Program-made: the position numbers and the translations under genes
NCBI RefSeq assembly: GCF_003337565.1
Contig: NZ_QPJL01000004.1
Location: 151,894 to 215,893, forward strand
Reading direction: 5' to 3'
Source: Paracoccus lutimaris
GTDB taxonomy: Bacteria > Pseudomonadota > Alphaproteobacteria > Rhodobacterales > Rhodobacteraceae
DNA length: 64,000 nt
The notes under the pieces: generated by a model
Seen by the model: the letters and a program-made list of their open reading frames with translations, nothing else
Database searches by the model: none
Told to the model about the DNA's origin: nothing
Shown here: one piece after another, positions 26,407-35,438 of the stretch
How positions within the stretch are numbered: the first letter of the stretch is position 1
How the letters are laid out: each line of letters begins with the position of its first letter

Positions 26407-27558
26407 TTAATGACGCTGCATCAGGCAAAGATAAAACCCGTCCGAGGCGTCCAATGGCGTGAAAAGGCGTTCAGTGACCAGTTCGAACTCTGGCGCGCGG
26501 TGCAGGAAGGCGGCTGTCTGCGCCTGATTCTCGACCCGCAAAAGCGAGCAGGTCATATAGGCAAGCCCCCCTCCTGCGGCGACCCGCGCGGCCGCCTCAT
26601 CAAGGATCCGCGCCTGCGTTTCGACCAGCGCCGCCAGTTGCGTCGCGGTCAGCCGCCATTTTGCGTCGGGTGTTCGCCGCCACGTACCGCTGCCCGAGCA
26701 AGGCACATCCGCCACGACCAGATCGAAACGTCCTGACAGCTTGTCCGGCGGGGTGATCTGCACCCTCACGCCCGCACGCGCCGCCCGCGCGGGCAGGTCG
26801 GACATGCGGCTGACATCGGCATCATGGGCGGTGACCGGAGACAGCCCACGCGCCGCGAGCGCCAATGCCTTGCCACCGCCACCCGCGCAATAGTCCAGCA
26901 GACTGCCGCGGTCGGGCAAGAGGCTGCAGGCCAGTTGCGGGGAAAGATCCTGCATTTCGACCAGCCCGTCGCGATAGGCGCTCGAGGCCGCCAGCCGCCG
27001 GGCACCGGCAGAAACGCAAAGCGCGGTCGGCAAATCGGGATAGGGCGCAGCCGCGATATCCTCGGAAGCCAGGACCGCCACGGCCTGATCCGGCGTCGCG
27101 CGCAACTGATTGGCGCGCAGCCAGACCGGCGCGCGCTTGCGCATGGCCATGGCCACAGGCTCGACCGCTTCGCCCAGGGCTTCGCTCCAGGCCGGCAGGA
27201 TCCAATCCGGCAGGTCAAGCGCCGCCGCAGCCTCCGGCGCCCCGCCACGGGCCAGTTCATCGGCCGAGAGCGGCCACGGCGCGTGACCTTCGCCGGTAAA
27301 GACGGTTTGCGGGTCCCTACCCTCGTCACGACACATGCCCAGCATCAGGCCGCGTCCCGTCATCGCACCACCCAATGCCGCGCGCGAACGCAGGCGACGC
27401 AAGCTGTCGAAGACCAGATCGCGCACGGCGGCACGATCCCCCGAGCCGGCAAAGCGGCTGGCGCGCGACCAGCGCAGCAGGGCCTGCTCGGCAGGGTCGC
27501 CGCCAAGGATACGGTCCAGGATCGTGATCGCCGCCTCGATACGGGCTGCTGGGGTCAT
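26407..27558 (-). CDS. RsmB/NOP-family rRNA m5C methyltransferase
   Basis: This 383-residue SAM-dependent RNA cytosine-5 methyltransferase of the RsmB/Sun family has an N-terminal NusB-like helical part. The SAM motif LDYCAGGGGK is at residues 221-230. The two Cys used in m5C chemistry are both present: Cys287 in DVPCSGSG and Cys337 in YMTCSLL. In E. coli RsmB methylates C967 of 16S rRNA; the site here is assumed. It lies just upstream of cckA on the same strand and 82 bases after the transglycosylase gene. Confidence 0.85.
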   Translation of the reverse strand: MTPAARIEAAITILDRILGGDPAEQALLRWSRASRFAGSGDRAAVRDLVFDSLRRLRSRAALGGAMTGRGLMLGMCRDEGRDPQTVFTGEGHAPWPLSADELARGGAPEAAAALDLPDWILPAWSEALGEAVEPVAMAMRKRAPVWLRANQLRATPDQAVAVLASEDIAAAPYPDLPTALCVSAGARRLAASSAYRDGLVEMQDLSPQLACSLLPDRGSLLDYCAGGGGKALALAARGLSPVTAHDADVSRMSDLPARAARAGVRVQITPPDKLSGRFDLVVADVPCSGSGTWRRTPDAKWRLTATQLAALVETQARILDEAAARVAAGGGLAYMTCSLLRVENQAQTAAFLHRAPEFELVTERLFTPLDASDGFYLCLMQRH

Positions 27559-27640
27559 GTGGCCTGCGCCCCCGGGCGCTGATGGTCATGGTTTCAGGCC
27601 AGAAAGGCCGCGCCACCCGCTTTGTCAATCCTGTCCCCAT

Positions 27641-28450
27641 TCAGGGCGGTGCGGCCTGCTGCCAGAGCGAGGGCCGTCCGGTTCCGGCATCGGGCGATGC
27701 AAGCCGAACCGCGACCATCGGCGTCCCGCCCGGTGCCAGCGGCGACCGCCCCGAGGCCAGCACCGCCAGCGATCCGGGCTGGCCCGTGCGCGGGCTGCCC
27801 AAGGGCGCCCCGAGCAGCATCACCCTTTCGCGGACACGCTGCCGCTGGCCGGAATCGATCCCCGCAAAGCTGTTATAGGTTTCGGGCGAACCGCTCAGCC
27901 CTTGGAAACCGCGTTCGCGCAACATGTCCCGCAACGTGTCGAAGCGCGCCAGATAGCGCTGCGCATGGACTTGCGTGCGCGAGTGGAACGCCCCGGCCGC
28001 AATGCGCCAATCGCCGGTTTCGGTATATAGCTGGCGCACGAACCGCGCCGCGTAGCGGGCGTTCTCCAGAGGGTCAAACATCTGTGCGACGGATGCGAAA
28101 TTCTCGCCATGCCAGCGGTAATTCAACTGGAAGCAGCCGATATCCAGGTTGAGGCGACCCTGCGCCACGCGATCCTCGGCAAAGGCGATGGCGGTATCGG
28201 GATCGTCGAACCATGTCCCCTCCCCCTCGGAATTCGCACTCCAGGCCCAGGGGCGGACGACCCCGTCCATGCGCCGTCCGGTTTCGGTCAGGGTCAGCGC
28301 ACCCAGGATATCGACCGGCACACCGCTTTCCTGAGCCGCCTGCTGCGCCGCCCATTCGCAGATCTCGGCCGAGGGCAGCGCCAGCGCAACCGTGCGCAGC
28401 AGCAGAAAGGCCGGGATGGCGACCGACAGAAGAATGAGGCGAGACAGCAT
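27641..28450 (-). CDS. Lytic transglycosylase (SLT domain)
   Basis: This 269-residue exported protein has a signal peptide (LILLSVAIPAFLLLRTVALA) and then an SLT-type goose-lysozyme fold. The probable catalytic Glu is in ILGALTLTETGR (near residue 56); DIGCFQLNYRWHG and ENARYAARFVRQLY, the family motifs, follow. It would cleave peptidoglycan glycan strands in the periplasm, as needed for assembly of envelope-spanning machines. The C-terminal 80 residues are Gly/Pro-rich and lack motifs. It heads a possible operon with rsmB and cckA. Confidence 0.8.
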   Translation of the reverse strand: MLSRLILLSVAIPAFLLLRTVALALPSAEICEWAAQQAAQESGVPVDILGALTLTETGRRMDGVVRPWAWSANSEGEGTWFDDPDTAIAFAEDRVAQGRLNLDIGCFQLNYRWHGENFASVAQMFDPLENARYAARFVRQLYTETGDWRIAAGAFHSRTQVHAQRYLARFDTLRDMLRERGFQGLSGSPETYNSFAGIDSGQRQRVRERVMLLGAPLGSPRTGQPGSLAVLASGRSPLAPGGTPMVAVRLASPDAGTGRPSLWQQAAPP

Positions 28451-29128
28451 GACAGCCCATGAAATCGGCGTTCAGCATCCTCATAGGCCGATCCGGTTAA
28501 GATTCGGTAAGCCCGTCCCCAAATGCCATTCCAGAGATGCCCGACCATTGCGATCGGGTTTTCGCATGACGCCCCCCTTCACCAAAAAATACCTGATCGA
28601 TTCACGGATTCAACAAAACCAATAACGGTAGCGACCGGCCAACACTTACCCAATAACGTGTGCGGGCAAGCGCCGGGAGGAGAATCTGACGTCATTTACC
28701 GTCGCGACTCAACGAATTACTCCGGCAGTAGCCAAGAAAATTCATGGCGACCATGATCAATATCCGACGTCTTGGAAATGCGTCAGGAATGCGTCGAAAA
28801 ATTTCGCCACGCATGTCAAATCGCAAGCCGTCAATGCGCTCATCCCACAAGGGATCAAAGAGTTAACTGTTTATTTTTATTTGATAAGTACTGAATATGT
28901 CGGAAAATTTCTCGTGGCGATTTCACATCACAAGAACTCGCCATCCAAGGAATGATCGTTGACAAATTATGCAATACAAATCCGACAATAATGATCTCAC
29001 ATGATGAATTCACGATATGAGATACTGTCTGTCTCGCATATCTGATTGCATCCTGCGGCCAAGTTTGTTGACAGGTGCCACCTATGCGCGGATCATTTTC
29101 CAGAGACTTGTCTGCTGAGGGGGAATAT
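28451..29128. other. AT-rich intergenic region
   Basis: There are 678 bases with a clearly lower GC content than both neighbours, especially 28570-29060. No reading frame has the codon bias of the surrounding genes. It carries a candidate promoter at its right end (29068-29096). The composition shift suggests either a regulatory region for the large exported protein or the edge of acquired DNA. Confidence 0.45.
29068..29096 (+). promoter_or_regulatory. Candidate promoter for the 1421-residue protein
   Basis: A perfect TTGACA (29068-29073) is followed after 17 bases by GATCAT (29091-29096; 4 of 6 to consensus). The ATG of the next gene lies 32 bases further on. Confidence 0.4.
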
Positions 29129-32100
29129 ATGATGGCTCGTAATGCCCTGCTGATCGGCAGCCTTCTGTCGGCATCAATTGCCCTGACCCAACCAGTGCAT
29201 AGTGACGAGCTCGGAAGGTTTTTCGGCACGATCGCCGGTGAAATCGTAAGGGACCAAATGCGCCAGCAACAGGTGCAGCCCCGAAGACAGCAGCCCCAGG
29301 CGAGCCAGCCGCAAACGCGTCAGCAAACAGGGGCGCGTCAACAATCCGCAGCCCCTCAGCCGCAGCAGCCGGAAATGAGCCTGGCGGAACGGATGGCCGT
29401 GCAGCGCGCGCTGGCGGCAACGGGCCATTATGCAGGCGGGATCGACGGCATACTCGGCTCGGGCAGCCGGCGGGCCATCGCCGGCTGGCAAGCTTCACTG
29501 GGCGCGGCTGCAACGGGTTATCTGCTGCCTCAGCAGGCCCGCATGCTGATCGCGGCCGCCCCGCCGCCCGATCCGCTTTACGAGATGGCGGCGCCGAATC
29601 CAGCCGCTCGACCCGGCGTGACGCAGGGCTGGGCGGGGAATGCGCCTGTTTCGGCAACTGCGGCCGATGGCCACTATGCGGCACCGATGCTTGCCGGATC
29701 CGCGCCGGCCGCGCCGGCCGCTGAGCCATTGCCGGGCGACGCGCTGATCGGCGACAACGAGTTGGCGCGGCAACTGGTGATCTGGACAATCGCGCAGAAC
29801 CCCGCGTTGCTGAACTCCTCGCATGGCCTCGGTGCGCTGATCAGCTTCAACTATGCCCCGGAGATCCAGGCGCAAAGAATCACGGACCCGGCGCTGCGGC
29901 GTCAGATACTGACGGCCAAGCTTGCAACCGAGGACAAATCCCCCCCTACTCGCGCCGTGCTCGAACGTTGGGTACAGATCCAGCCCGCCTGGGACGGCGC
30001 GCCACCAAAGATGGCAACCGAGTTTGCGGATATCGAGGGCGTGCCGACGATCACCGCGCTGAACGCCGTTTCGCGCGGCCCGTATGCGCCGTCCGTCTGG
30101 TCGCTCGCTGTCGATCAGCCGTTTTTCCTGCCACCACCCGAAGGTTTTGCCGCCTGGACCATTCCCCCAGAGAGCCGGGACGAGTTGCTCTTGCAGATCG
30201 ATATCACGCTGTCTGACGTGCGGCCGCGCATCGGCTCGGCGGACATCGGCGTCAGAGGCGGCAGCGCCAAGGCTACCATCAACCGTGTCACCCTGATCCG
30301 CCGCCCGCCGCCCGCGCACAACCGAAGCGATCCAAACCCGCCCGACGAGATCCTGCACACATGGACTGGCGAGGCCCCGGCCACGGCAAGTCCCGACCGC
30401 CCGGCCGATCCGGGTGCCATTGCTGCGGTCTATGGCGGCGCTGTCAGTGGCGGGCGGTATGTGGTTTCGTCGGGGGGCAGCGATATGGGGCTTGATGTCA
30501 TCCACCAACCGCTGCTTGCCGGCGATTGGGGCCGGCTCGACGAGGCCTTGCCGCTGGCCCTGTCGCTGCGTCGGTTGACGGAGGCCGCGCCCGATCGTCA
30601 ACCGGACCCGCAACTGACCGAAATGCTGTCGCAGTATCTGCTGACGGCCCGTGAACGCATTGACCTGCTTCCGGTCGAGATCGCGCAGCGCAACGATTCG
30701 ACCACGATCAGCGAACTTGCCCTGCATGCCGCGATGACGGAAAACGCCGCCGCCGTGCGCGATATCGTCGTCACCCGTGCGCCCGACCTGCCGCTGGCCA
30801 TGCGCCATGTCGGGTATGCCTCGCTGGGTGAATACGACTTCACCGCGAATGCCTTTCCGGTCTCGGTCGACCCCTCGTTGTTGCAGCGGCTGCCGCTGGC
30901 CAAGCCGGGACCGGACATGAGCCTCGACGCGCTGCTGCCGATCGCACCGACCGACGCGCAGGCGCTGCTTGACACCATGGCGCAGATAAATCCCGACGGC
31001 GGACAGAACCGGCAACTTTTCTCGGTGGTCGATTACGTGCTTGAAGAGATGGTGCCGCGCGGCGCCCGCCCGGGTCCGATCACGCAGGCCGAACTGGAGG
31101 CGCTGTCCCCGCGCAGCCGGATCGAAAGCGTGGCCCTGTTTATCGATCCCGGCCTGACGCAGAAGCTGATGGATCTGCCCATCCCCGAGGACCCTGCACA
31201 TGCCGTCGCTGCGGCGGAAGGTGTCGAAGGTCCGCCAGAGGAGATTTACGCCACGACCGGAAAGAGCCTTTGGGGGGCCTTCGCGCGCGCCGATGTGAAG
31301 GACGAATGGTCAAGCAGCTATATCATGAGCATGCAGCAGGTTTATCGCGGAGGCGATGCCGGCCTTGAGGCCCGTACCGAGGCGATGCGCAACGAAATGA
31401 TCGCCGAGGCGCGTAACAGCTATTGGATCGGCGCCCATCTTGATGTCGGCGAATACGACCCGAACACGGGAAGCGTTCCGTTGACCGGCTACACCCTGGT
31501 TCCCGTGCCTTATGACAATGACATTTCGGGCGTCGCGCCACCACCGTTGCAGCCACGGGACAGCCGCGATTTCGCGGCGTTGCAGGTCACGGCCGAGGAG
31601 GCGGCCAAGATCGACCAGCTTCGCGAGTCCCGCACCCGGATTGCCGCCTATCTGCTGATCCGGCCGGACGAAGTCGTCTTCGATGACGAAAACCATGCGC
31701 CGTTCCTGACCTTCGCGCGCCCCGAGGCCGTGCTGCTTGGGCCCGCCGGCAGCGACGGCATGCCCGATCCGGTCATCCTGCGCATCGGCATGCTGGAGCC
31801 ACCCCGGCTTGATGCCGCCATCACGGCTGCGGAAGGCGGGGCCGCTTCCCCGGTGACTGCTGCGCCAGAGGCGCTGTTTCTGGATCAGGAAGGGGTGGAT
31901 CTGCTTGCGCTGTCGCTGGATCCGGCCGTCTATGGCGACAGCGGCTGGCAACGCATGCTGATCCAGCGGCTGGTAAAGGAGCGCTGGTTCGCGCTTGAGG
32001 GCGAGGCGCTGCGCGGCGACCTGCCCTGGGGCAACTTCTTCGCCAATCCGCAACTGACGCCGCAGGCCGACGAGGTGGCCGCGTTGCTGCCCGCCTTCCG

Positions 32101-33394
32101 TGACTGGACGATGGCACGCGCCGCCGCCCTGCCACAGGATCTGCTGCTGCCCCACGGGCCGGTCCCCCAGAACAGCCCCCAATGCGGCATGATCCTCGAT
32201 GTGACCGGACCGGGATCCGAGGCCGATATCCGCTTCATCCTGAGCGATGCGGCATCGCTGCTGGGCGACGCGCTGCCGCTTCCCGAAAATGTGCCCGTCG
32301 GATACAGCAACGTCGCTCGCGCCGGCAGCCATCAGGTCTGGGCCTTCGATTCGGCGCCGCCTCACAGCAATTGCAGCTATCCGCGCGGGGTCGATGGCGC
32401 TGAACTGGGCGACTTGATCGCGGCGGATCCCGACAGTACATCCGCGCTTGTCCATGTTGCGGCCGTGCCGACCCTGGGCACTGCCGGCGAAGGCGTATTG
32501 AGCCAGTTGCTGCGGCTGAAGATCTCGGAGCTGCGATTGGCACCGGCCGAGGGCGCGGACAACATCCCTGCCGGTCTTCGTGCCGTTGTCATCGTCGCGA
32601 CATCGGTCGAGAGCGTGACCGGCTATCGGCACGGCAGGAACAATAGCGGCTTCGAGGAGGTGGTGACGCTCACGCCACAGGACTGGGCCACACCGGTCGC
32701 ACAGACCCTGGCGTCCGAGGATGTGGTCGGCCTCACCATCGGGATGACGCTTGCCGATTTCGAGACCGCGGCGCGCGCACATCTGGGAAAGGCGGTTCTG
32801 TTTCGCGAGGAAACGCCCGGCAAGGGCATGTTCGGACATGCCAGGGGGCTGCTGAACCTTGAAACCGGCGAGGCTCTGGCCGCCGTTTACGCGCCCCATG
32901 CCGAAGGCCAGCCGGTCGTCGCGATCATGCGCCGCCTGAGCCTTCCCGCCAGCAAGGCAAGCACCGAAGCGGTGAAACAGGGCCTGATCCAGAAATACGG
33001 CGCATTGTCGCGCGAGATTGACGACGGTTTCTGGCTGTGGGGAACCCTGCCCGATAACGAGGACGGATGGGGCGTCTGCGGCGGCCCCTCACTTCTGGGC
33101 AGTTCAGGACGCGAGCGCGCGCCCGAGCTGGTGCCGACCGAAGATCTGGGACAGCCTGTCGGCACCTATCAGAACAGCCCGGCCTACTGGTACGATGCCG
33201 GCTGGCCCGACATCGTGACGGACCGTCCGGGTCAGGTCGATCCGTCGCGCTGCGGCCCGGTGGTCGGCGCGATGGTCGCCGATAGCGGCGCGGCTGGGCG
33301 GATGCTGCAGCTCTGGCTGCTGGACCGCAAGCTGGCGGGCGAATTCGACGCCCTGCCCAAGCCCGCCGTCGAGGCCGCCGATATCAAGTTCTGA
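29129..33394 (+). CDS. Large exported protein with peptidoglycan-binding domain, function unknown
   Basis: This 1421-residue protein has a signal peptide (MMARNALLIGSLLSASIALT, cut near VHS). A Gln/Pro/Arg-rich linker (about 40-85) leads to a PG_binding_1-like domain (about 90-145, with GHYAGGIDGILGSGSRRAI). The remaining 1200 or so residues match nothing I recognise: mostly mixed alpha/beta, rich in Pro and Asp, without further membrane segments or obvious repeats. The peptidoglycan-binding start points to anchoring in the cell wall. The start follows GAGGGGG. It is convergent with the lipase/DUF4123 operon and flanked by AT-rich DNA, so it may belong to the same accessory region. No function is assigned. 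Confidence 0.75.
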   Translation: MMARNALLIGSLLSASIALTQPVHSDELGRFFGTIAGEIVRDQMRQQQVQPRRQQPQASQPQTRQQTGARQQSAAPQPQQPEMSLAERMAVQRALAATGHYAGGIDGILGSGSRRAIAGWQASLGAAATGYLLPQQARMLIAAAPPPDPLYEMAAPNPAARPGVTQGWAGNAPVSATAADGHYAAPMLAGSAPAAPAAEPLPGDALIGDNELARQLVIWTIAQNPALLNSSHGLGALISFNYAPEIQAQRITDPALRRQILTAKLATEDKSPPTRAVLERWVQIQPAWDGAPPKMATEFADIEGVPTITALNAVSRGPYAPSVWSLAVDQPFFLPPPEGFAAWTIPPESRDELLLQIDITLSDVRPRIGSADIGVRGGSAKATINRVTLIRRPPPAHNRSDPNPPDEILHTWTGEAPATASPDRPADPGAIAAVYGGAVSGGRYVVSSGGSDMGLDVIHQPLLAGDWGRLDEALPLALSLRRLTEAAPDRQPDPQLTEMLSQYLLTARERIDLLPVEIAQRNDSTTISELALHAAMTENAAAVRDIVVTRAPDLPLAMRHVGYASLGEYDFTANAFPVSVDPSLLQRLPLAKPGPDMSLDALLPIAPTDAQALLDTMAQINPDGGQNRQLFSVVDYVLEEMVPRGARPGPITQAELEALSPRSRIESVALFIDPGLTQKLMDLPIPEDPAHAVAAAEGVEGPPEEIYATTGKSLWGAFARADVKDEWSSSYIMSMQQVYRGGDAGLEARTEAMRNEMIAEARNSYWIGAHLDVGEYDPNTGSVPLTGYTLVPVPYDNDISGVAPPPLQPRDSRDFAALQVTAEEAAKIDQLRESRTRIAAYLLIRPDEVVFDDENHAPFLTFARPEAVLLGPAGSDGMPDPVILRIGMLEPPRLDAAITAAEGGAASPVTAAPEALFLDQEGVDLLALSLDPAVYGDSGWQRMLIQRLVKERWFALEGEALRGDLPWGNFFANPQLTPQADEVAALLPAFRDWTMARAAALPQDLLLPHGPVPQNSPQCGMILDVTGPGSEADIRFILSDAASLLGDALPLPENVPVGYSNVARAGSHQVWAFDSAPPHSNCSYPRGVDGAELGDLIAADPDSTSALVHVAAVPTLGTAGEGVLSQLLRLKISELRLAPAEGADNIPAGLRAVVIVATSVESVTGYRHGRNNSGFEEVVTLTPQDWATPVAQTLASEDVVGLTIGMTLADFETAARAHLGKAVLFREETPGKGMFGHARGLLNLETGEALAAVYAPHAEGQPVVAIMRRLSLPASKASTEAVKQGLIQKYGALSREIDDGFWLWGTLPDNEDGWGVCGGPSLLGSSGRERAPELVPTEDLGQPVGTYQNSPAYWYDAGWPDIVTDRPGQVDPSRCGPVVGAMVADSGAAGRMLQLWLLDRKLAGEFDALPKPAVEAADIKF

Positions 33395-33421
33395 CATCAA
33401 GCTCTGACATCAGCTTCTGGG
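33383..33421. repeat. Tandem 13-base repeat across a stop codon
   Basis: ATCAAGTTCTGAC, ATCAAGCTCTGAC and ATCAGCTTCTGGG follow each other directly, spanning the stop of the large exported protein gene. The first two copies differ by one base. It probably arose by slippage and has no evident function. Confidence 0.6.
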
Positions 33422-33569
33422 GCAGCATGCCCCGGAACTGCCGCCGCCCCTGCCCCCAAGGGCGCGGGCAGGCGCTCTGCATCGCCGCCCATGCCCGATG
33501 GCCCGAACCGGGTCCGCCCCGGACGCGCGCGCGCCCCGAGGGGGTCGGCCTGCGGGATCGATACGCCGC

Positions 33570-33893
33570 CTATTGTTCGGGCTCTTTCAGGCGGTCAAGC
33601 TGATCCTGCAACCAGAGCCGCCTTCCGTACCATTTCCCGCGCCTCTGCGCCTCCTGGAACTGCGGAGATTGATCCAGCGCCAGCCCCTGCAGCCATCCCA
33701 GTTCCAGCAGCACGAGATGATCCTGATCGGACATGCCGATCAGGCTGTCGGCGACCGGAAAGAAGTGGTCGAAATACCGTCCGCGCGGCTCGGCCAGGGG
33801 GCCTTCGCCGGCAAATGCCTGCCGCAGTTTCCGGCTTGCACGGCGTGCGTGGCGATCCTGAATCGCCGCGATATCCTGTTGCGAGAGGATCAT
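33570..33893 (-). CDS. Small protein downstream of the lipase gene, function unknown
   Basis: This 107-residue cytosolic protein has no signal peptide or membrane segment. It is Gln/Arg-rich, with AIQDRHARRASRKLRQ and a Trp/Tyr patch GKWYGRRLWLQDQL. ATG 33893 overlaps the lipase stop (ATGA), so it is the last gene of the DUF4123-lipoprotein-lipase operon. Position suggests a second immunity factor, chaperone or regulator for the lipase; I recognise no family. Confidence 0.6.
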   Translation of the reverse strand: MILSQQDIAAIQDRHARRASRKLRQAFAGEGPLAEPRGRYFDHFFPVADSLIGMSDQDHLVLLELGWLQGLALDQSPQFQEAQRRGKWYGRRLWLQDQLDRLKEPEQ

Positions 33894-35437
33894 TGATACA
33901 GCTCGCAGGACCCGAGAACCTCGGCCATGCGGCCACGCACCCAATCGATGACCACGCGCGCGCGGATGGCGGCCTCGTGCTCATAGCCGGGATGGTGAAC
34001 GGCACGCCGTTTGCCCGAGATGCGCAGCGTCGAGGCACTGATAGGCACGGTGCGATCGCCCGAGCCGACCGGCGCCGCGATGGTCCAGTCGGTCCCCAGA
34101 CCCAGATAGCCGCCATCGATATGCTTGTCGCCCTCATTGCCCCAGACGACATGCTCGCGGCGATAGTTGGGCGTCGCGCCCTCCTTGATCGTGATATTGG
34201 ATTCCTTGACGCTGCGCCCGAGGCTTCCCCCGGTCATGTCCGGGCGCCAGCTGATGAAGTCATAGGTCTTCATCCCCGGATCGGCGCTGTGGCACATATA
34301 GGTCAACTCGTGAAAGTCGCCCGCCGAATAGATCCGGTCGTGCCACGCCTCGGCCACCTGGTTGTGGCGCAGGAATTCGTCGAACGGATCGCCTTTCGGA
34401 AGCGCCTCGGGAAACAGCCAGTCCGGATTGGCGGCCCGGTACATCTTGTCCTTCTTGCGGTAGATCTCGGTATAGGGGTTGGCCTTGGGCAGATGCAGAT
34501 AGCCGGCCCCGCCCGAGATCGCGTTCCCGACCAGATTGCGCGCGGGGTTCAGGATGTGCAGCCATTGCCGCGAGCTGTCATTGGCCCGGTACCGCTTGTT
34601 GGGCAAAAGCTCCTGCGCGCCGGGCATATGTCCCAAAAGCGCCGTCACCAGCGAACCCTGGCGGCCCAGCACGACATAGCTGCCAAGCTCGGCGCCGATG
34701 CCCGGGTTCTCGAACCCGAAGTGAAAGCGCTTGTAGGCGGCCGGCGCGCCGTCCGTTGGCATGACGGTGCTGATGACCGCAAGAATGTCGCCCGCCGCGC
34801 CATGCATCAGCGCCGCCGAGCGGGCGACAAAGCCGCCCATGGAATGGGTCACCAAAATCGCGCCCGGGCATTGCGCATCATTGGCCGCGGCCCATTTCCG
34901 CGCCTCGGCGACCCAGGTCTTGATATGCGCGGCCGCCGCCTTTCCGGAATCGTAGTTCGAGGCGGACCAGTTATACCCGCAGGCATAGACCGGCATTCGC
35001 ACCAGATTGAACTGCGGGTTGTGCTTGCGCACCTCATGGGTCAGCCGGGCGGGAAAGCTGCTTTCCATGTCGCGCAGGATCGGCCCGTAAGAGGACAGCG
35101 ACACCGAGCTCCAGTTCCGCGACACCTGCGCGGCCGTCAGCCCCGCGACGGGGGCAAACTCGACGGGTTTCAGAAAATTCTTGTCGAAACGATTGCCGAC
35201 AAGCAGCGCTTTCCTTTTCGCTGCAGCCGCCCGCACGTTCGAGCGCTCGCGGGTGCGAAACAGGTCGGGGCCGGGAACGGATCCCGCGTTCAACGCATAG
35301 TGCCGGATCATCAGCCCCTTGCTGTCGGGGTCCCAGACGATCTGGTTGCCGGATTTCAGACGCGACCCCATGATCCCCGGCAACAGGATGACCGGGACGA
35401 TCACATCGGCGGGGCAGACCGCGGTTCCGCCGGCCAT
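33890..35437 (-). CDS. Alpha/beta-hydrolase lipase, candidate T6SS phospholipase effector
   Basis: This 515-residue protein has no signal peptide. It begins with an LCAT/PGAP1-like oxyanion strand (PVILLPGIMGSRLK, residues 15-28) and has the nucleophile elbow VTHSMGG with Ser199, in which the usual first Gly is Thr. A late Asp in GSGDRTVP and a His near HHPGYEH could finish the triad. The gene follows a DUF4123 adaptor gene and a lipoprotein gene in one operon. That arrangement is typical of type VI secretion lipases (Tle) with an adaptor and a periplasmic immunity lipoprotein. It would attack membrane phospholipids of a rival cell. The effector role is inference. Confidence 0.7.
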   Translation of the reverse strand: MAGGTAVCPADVIVPVILLPGIMGSRLKSGNQIVWDPDSKGLMIRHYALNAGSVPGPDLFRTRERSNVRAAAAKRKALLVGNRFDKNFLKPVEFAPVAGLTAAQVSRNWSSVSLSSYGPILRDMESSFPARLTHEVRKHNPQFNLVRMPVYACGYNWSASNYDSGKAAAAHIKTWVAEARKWAAANDAQCPGAILVTHSMGGFVARSAALMHGAAGDILAVISTVMPTDGAPAAYKRFHFGFENPGIGAELGSYVVLGRQGSLVTALLGHMPGAQELLPNKRYRANDSSRQWLHILNPARNLVGNAISGGAGYLHLPKANPYTEIYRKKDKMYRAANPDWLFPEALPKGDPFDEFLRHNQVAEAWHDRIYSAGDFHELTYMCHSADPGMKTYDFISWRPDMTGGSLGRSVKESNITIKEGATPNYRREHVVWGNEGDKHIDGGYLGLGTDWTIAAPVGSGDRTVPISASTLRISGKRRAVHHPGYEHEAAIRARVVIDWVRGRMAEVLGSCELYQ

Positions 35438-35438
35438 C

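Noticed and set aside
29495..31201. Long minus-strand open frame inside the 1421-residue protein gene
   Set aside because: It is antisense to a gene with a signal peptide, ribosome-binding site and promoter; the antisense product has no motif and a shadow-type composition.
33890..35437. PAAR domain at the N-terminus of the lipase (MAGGTAVCPADV)
   Set aside because: Only one Cys and no following His/Cys pattern or PAAR repeats; the hydrolase fold begins within 15 residues.
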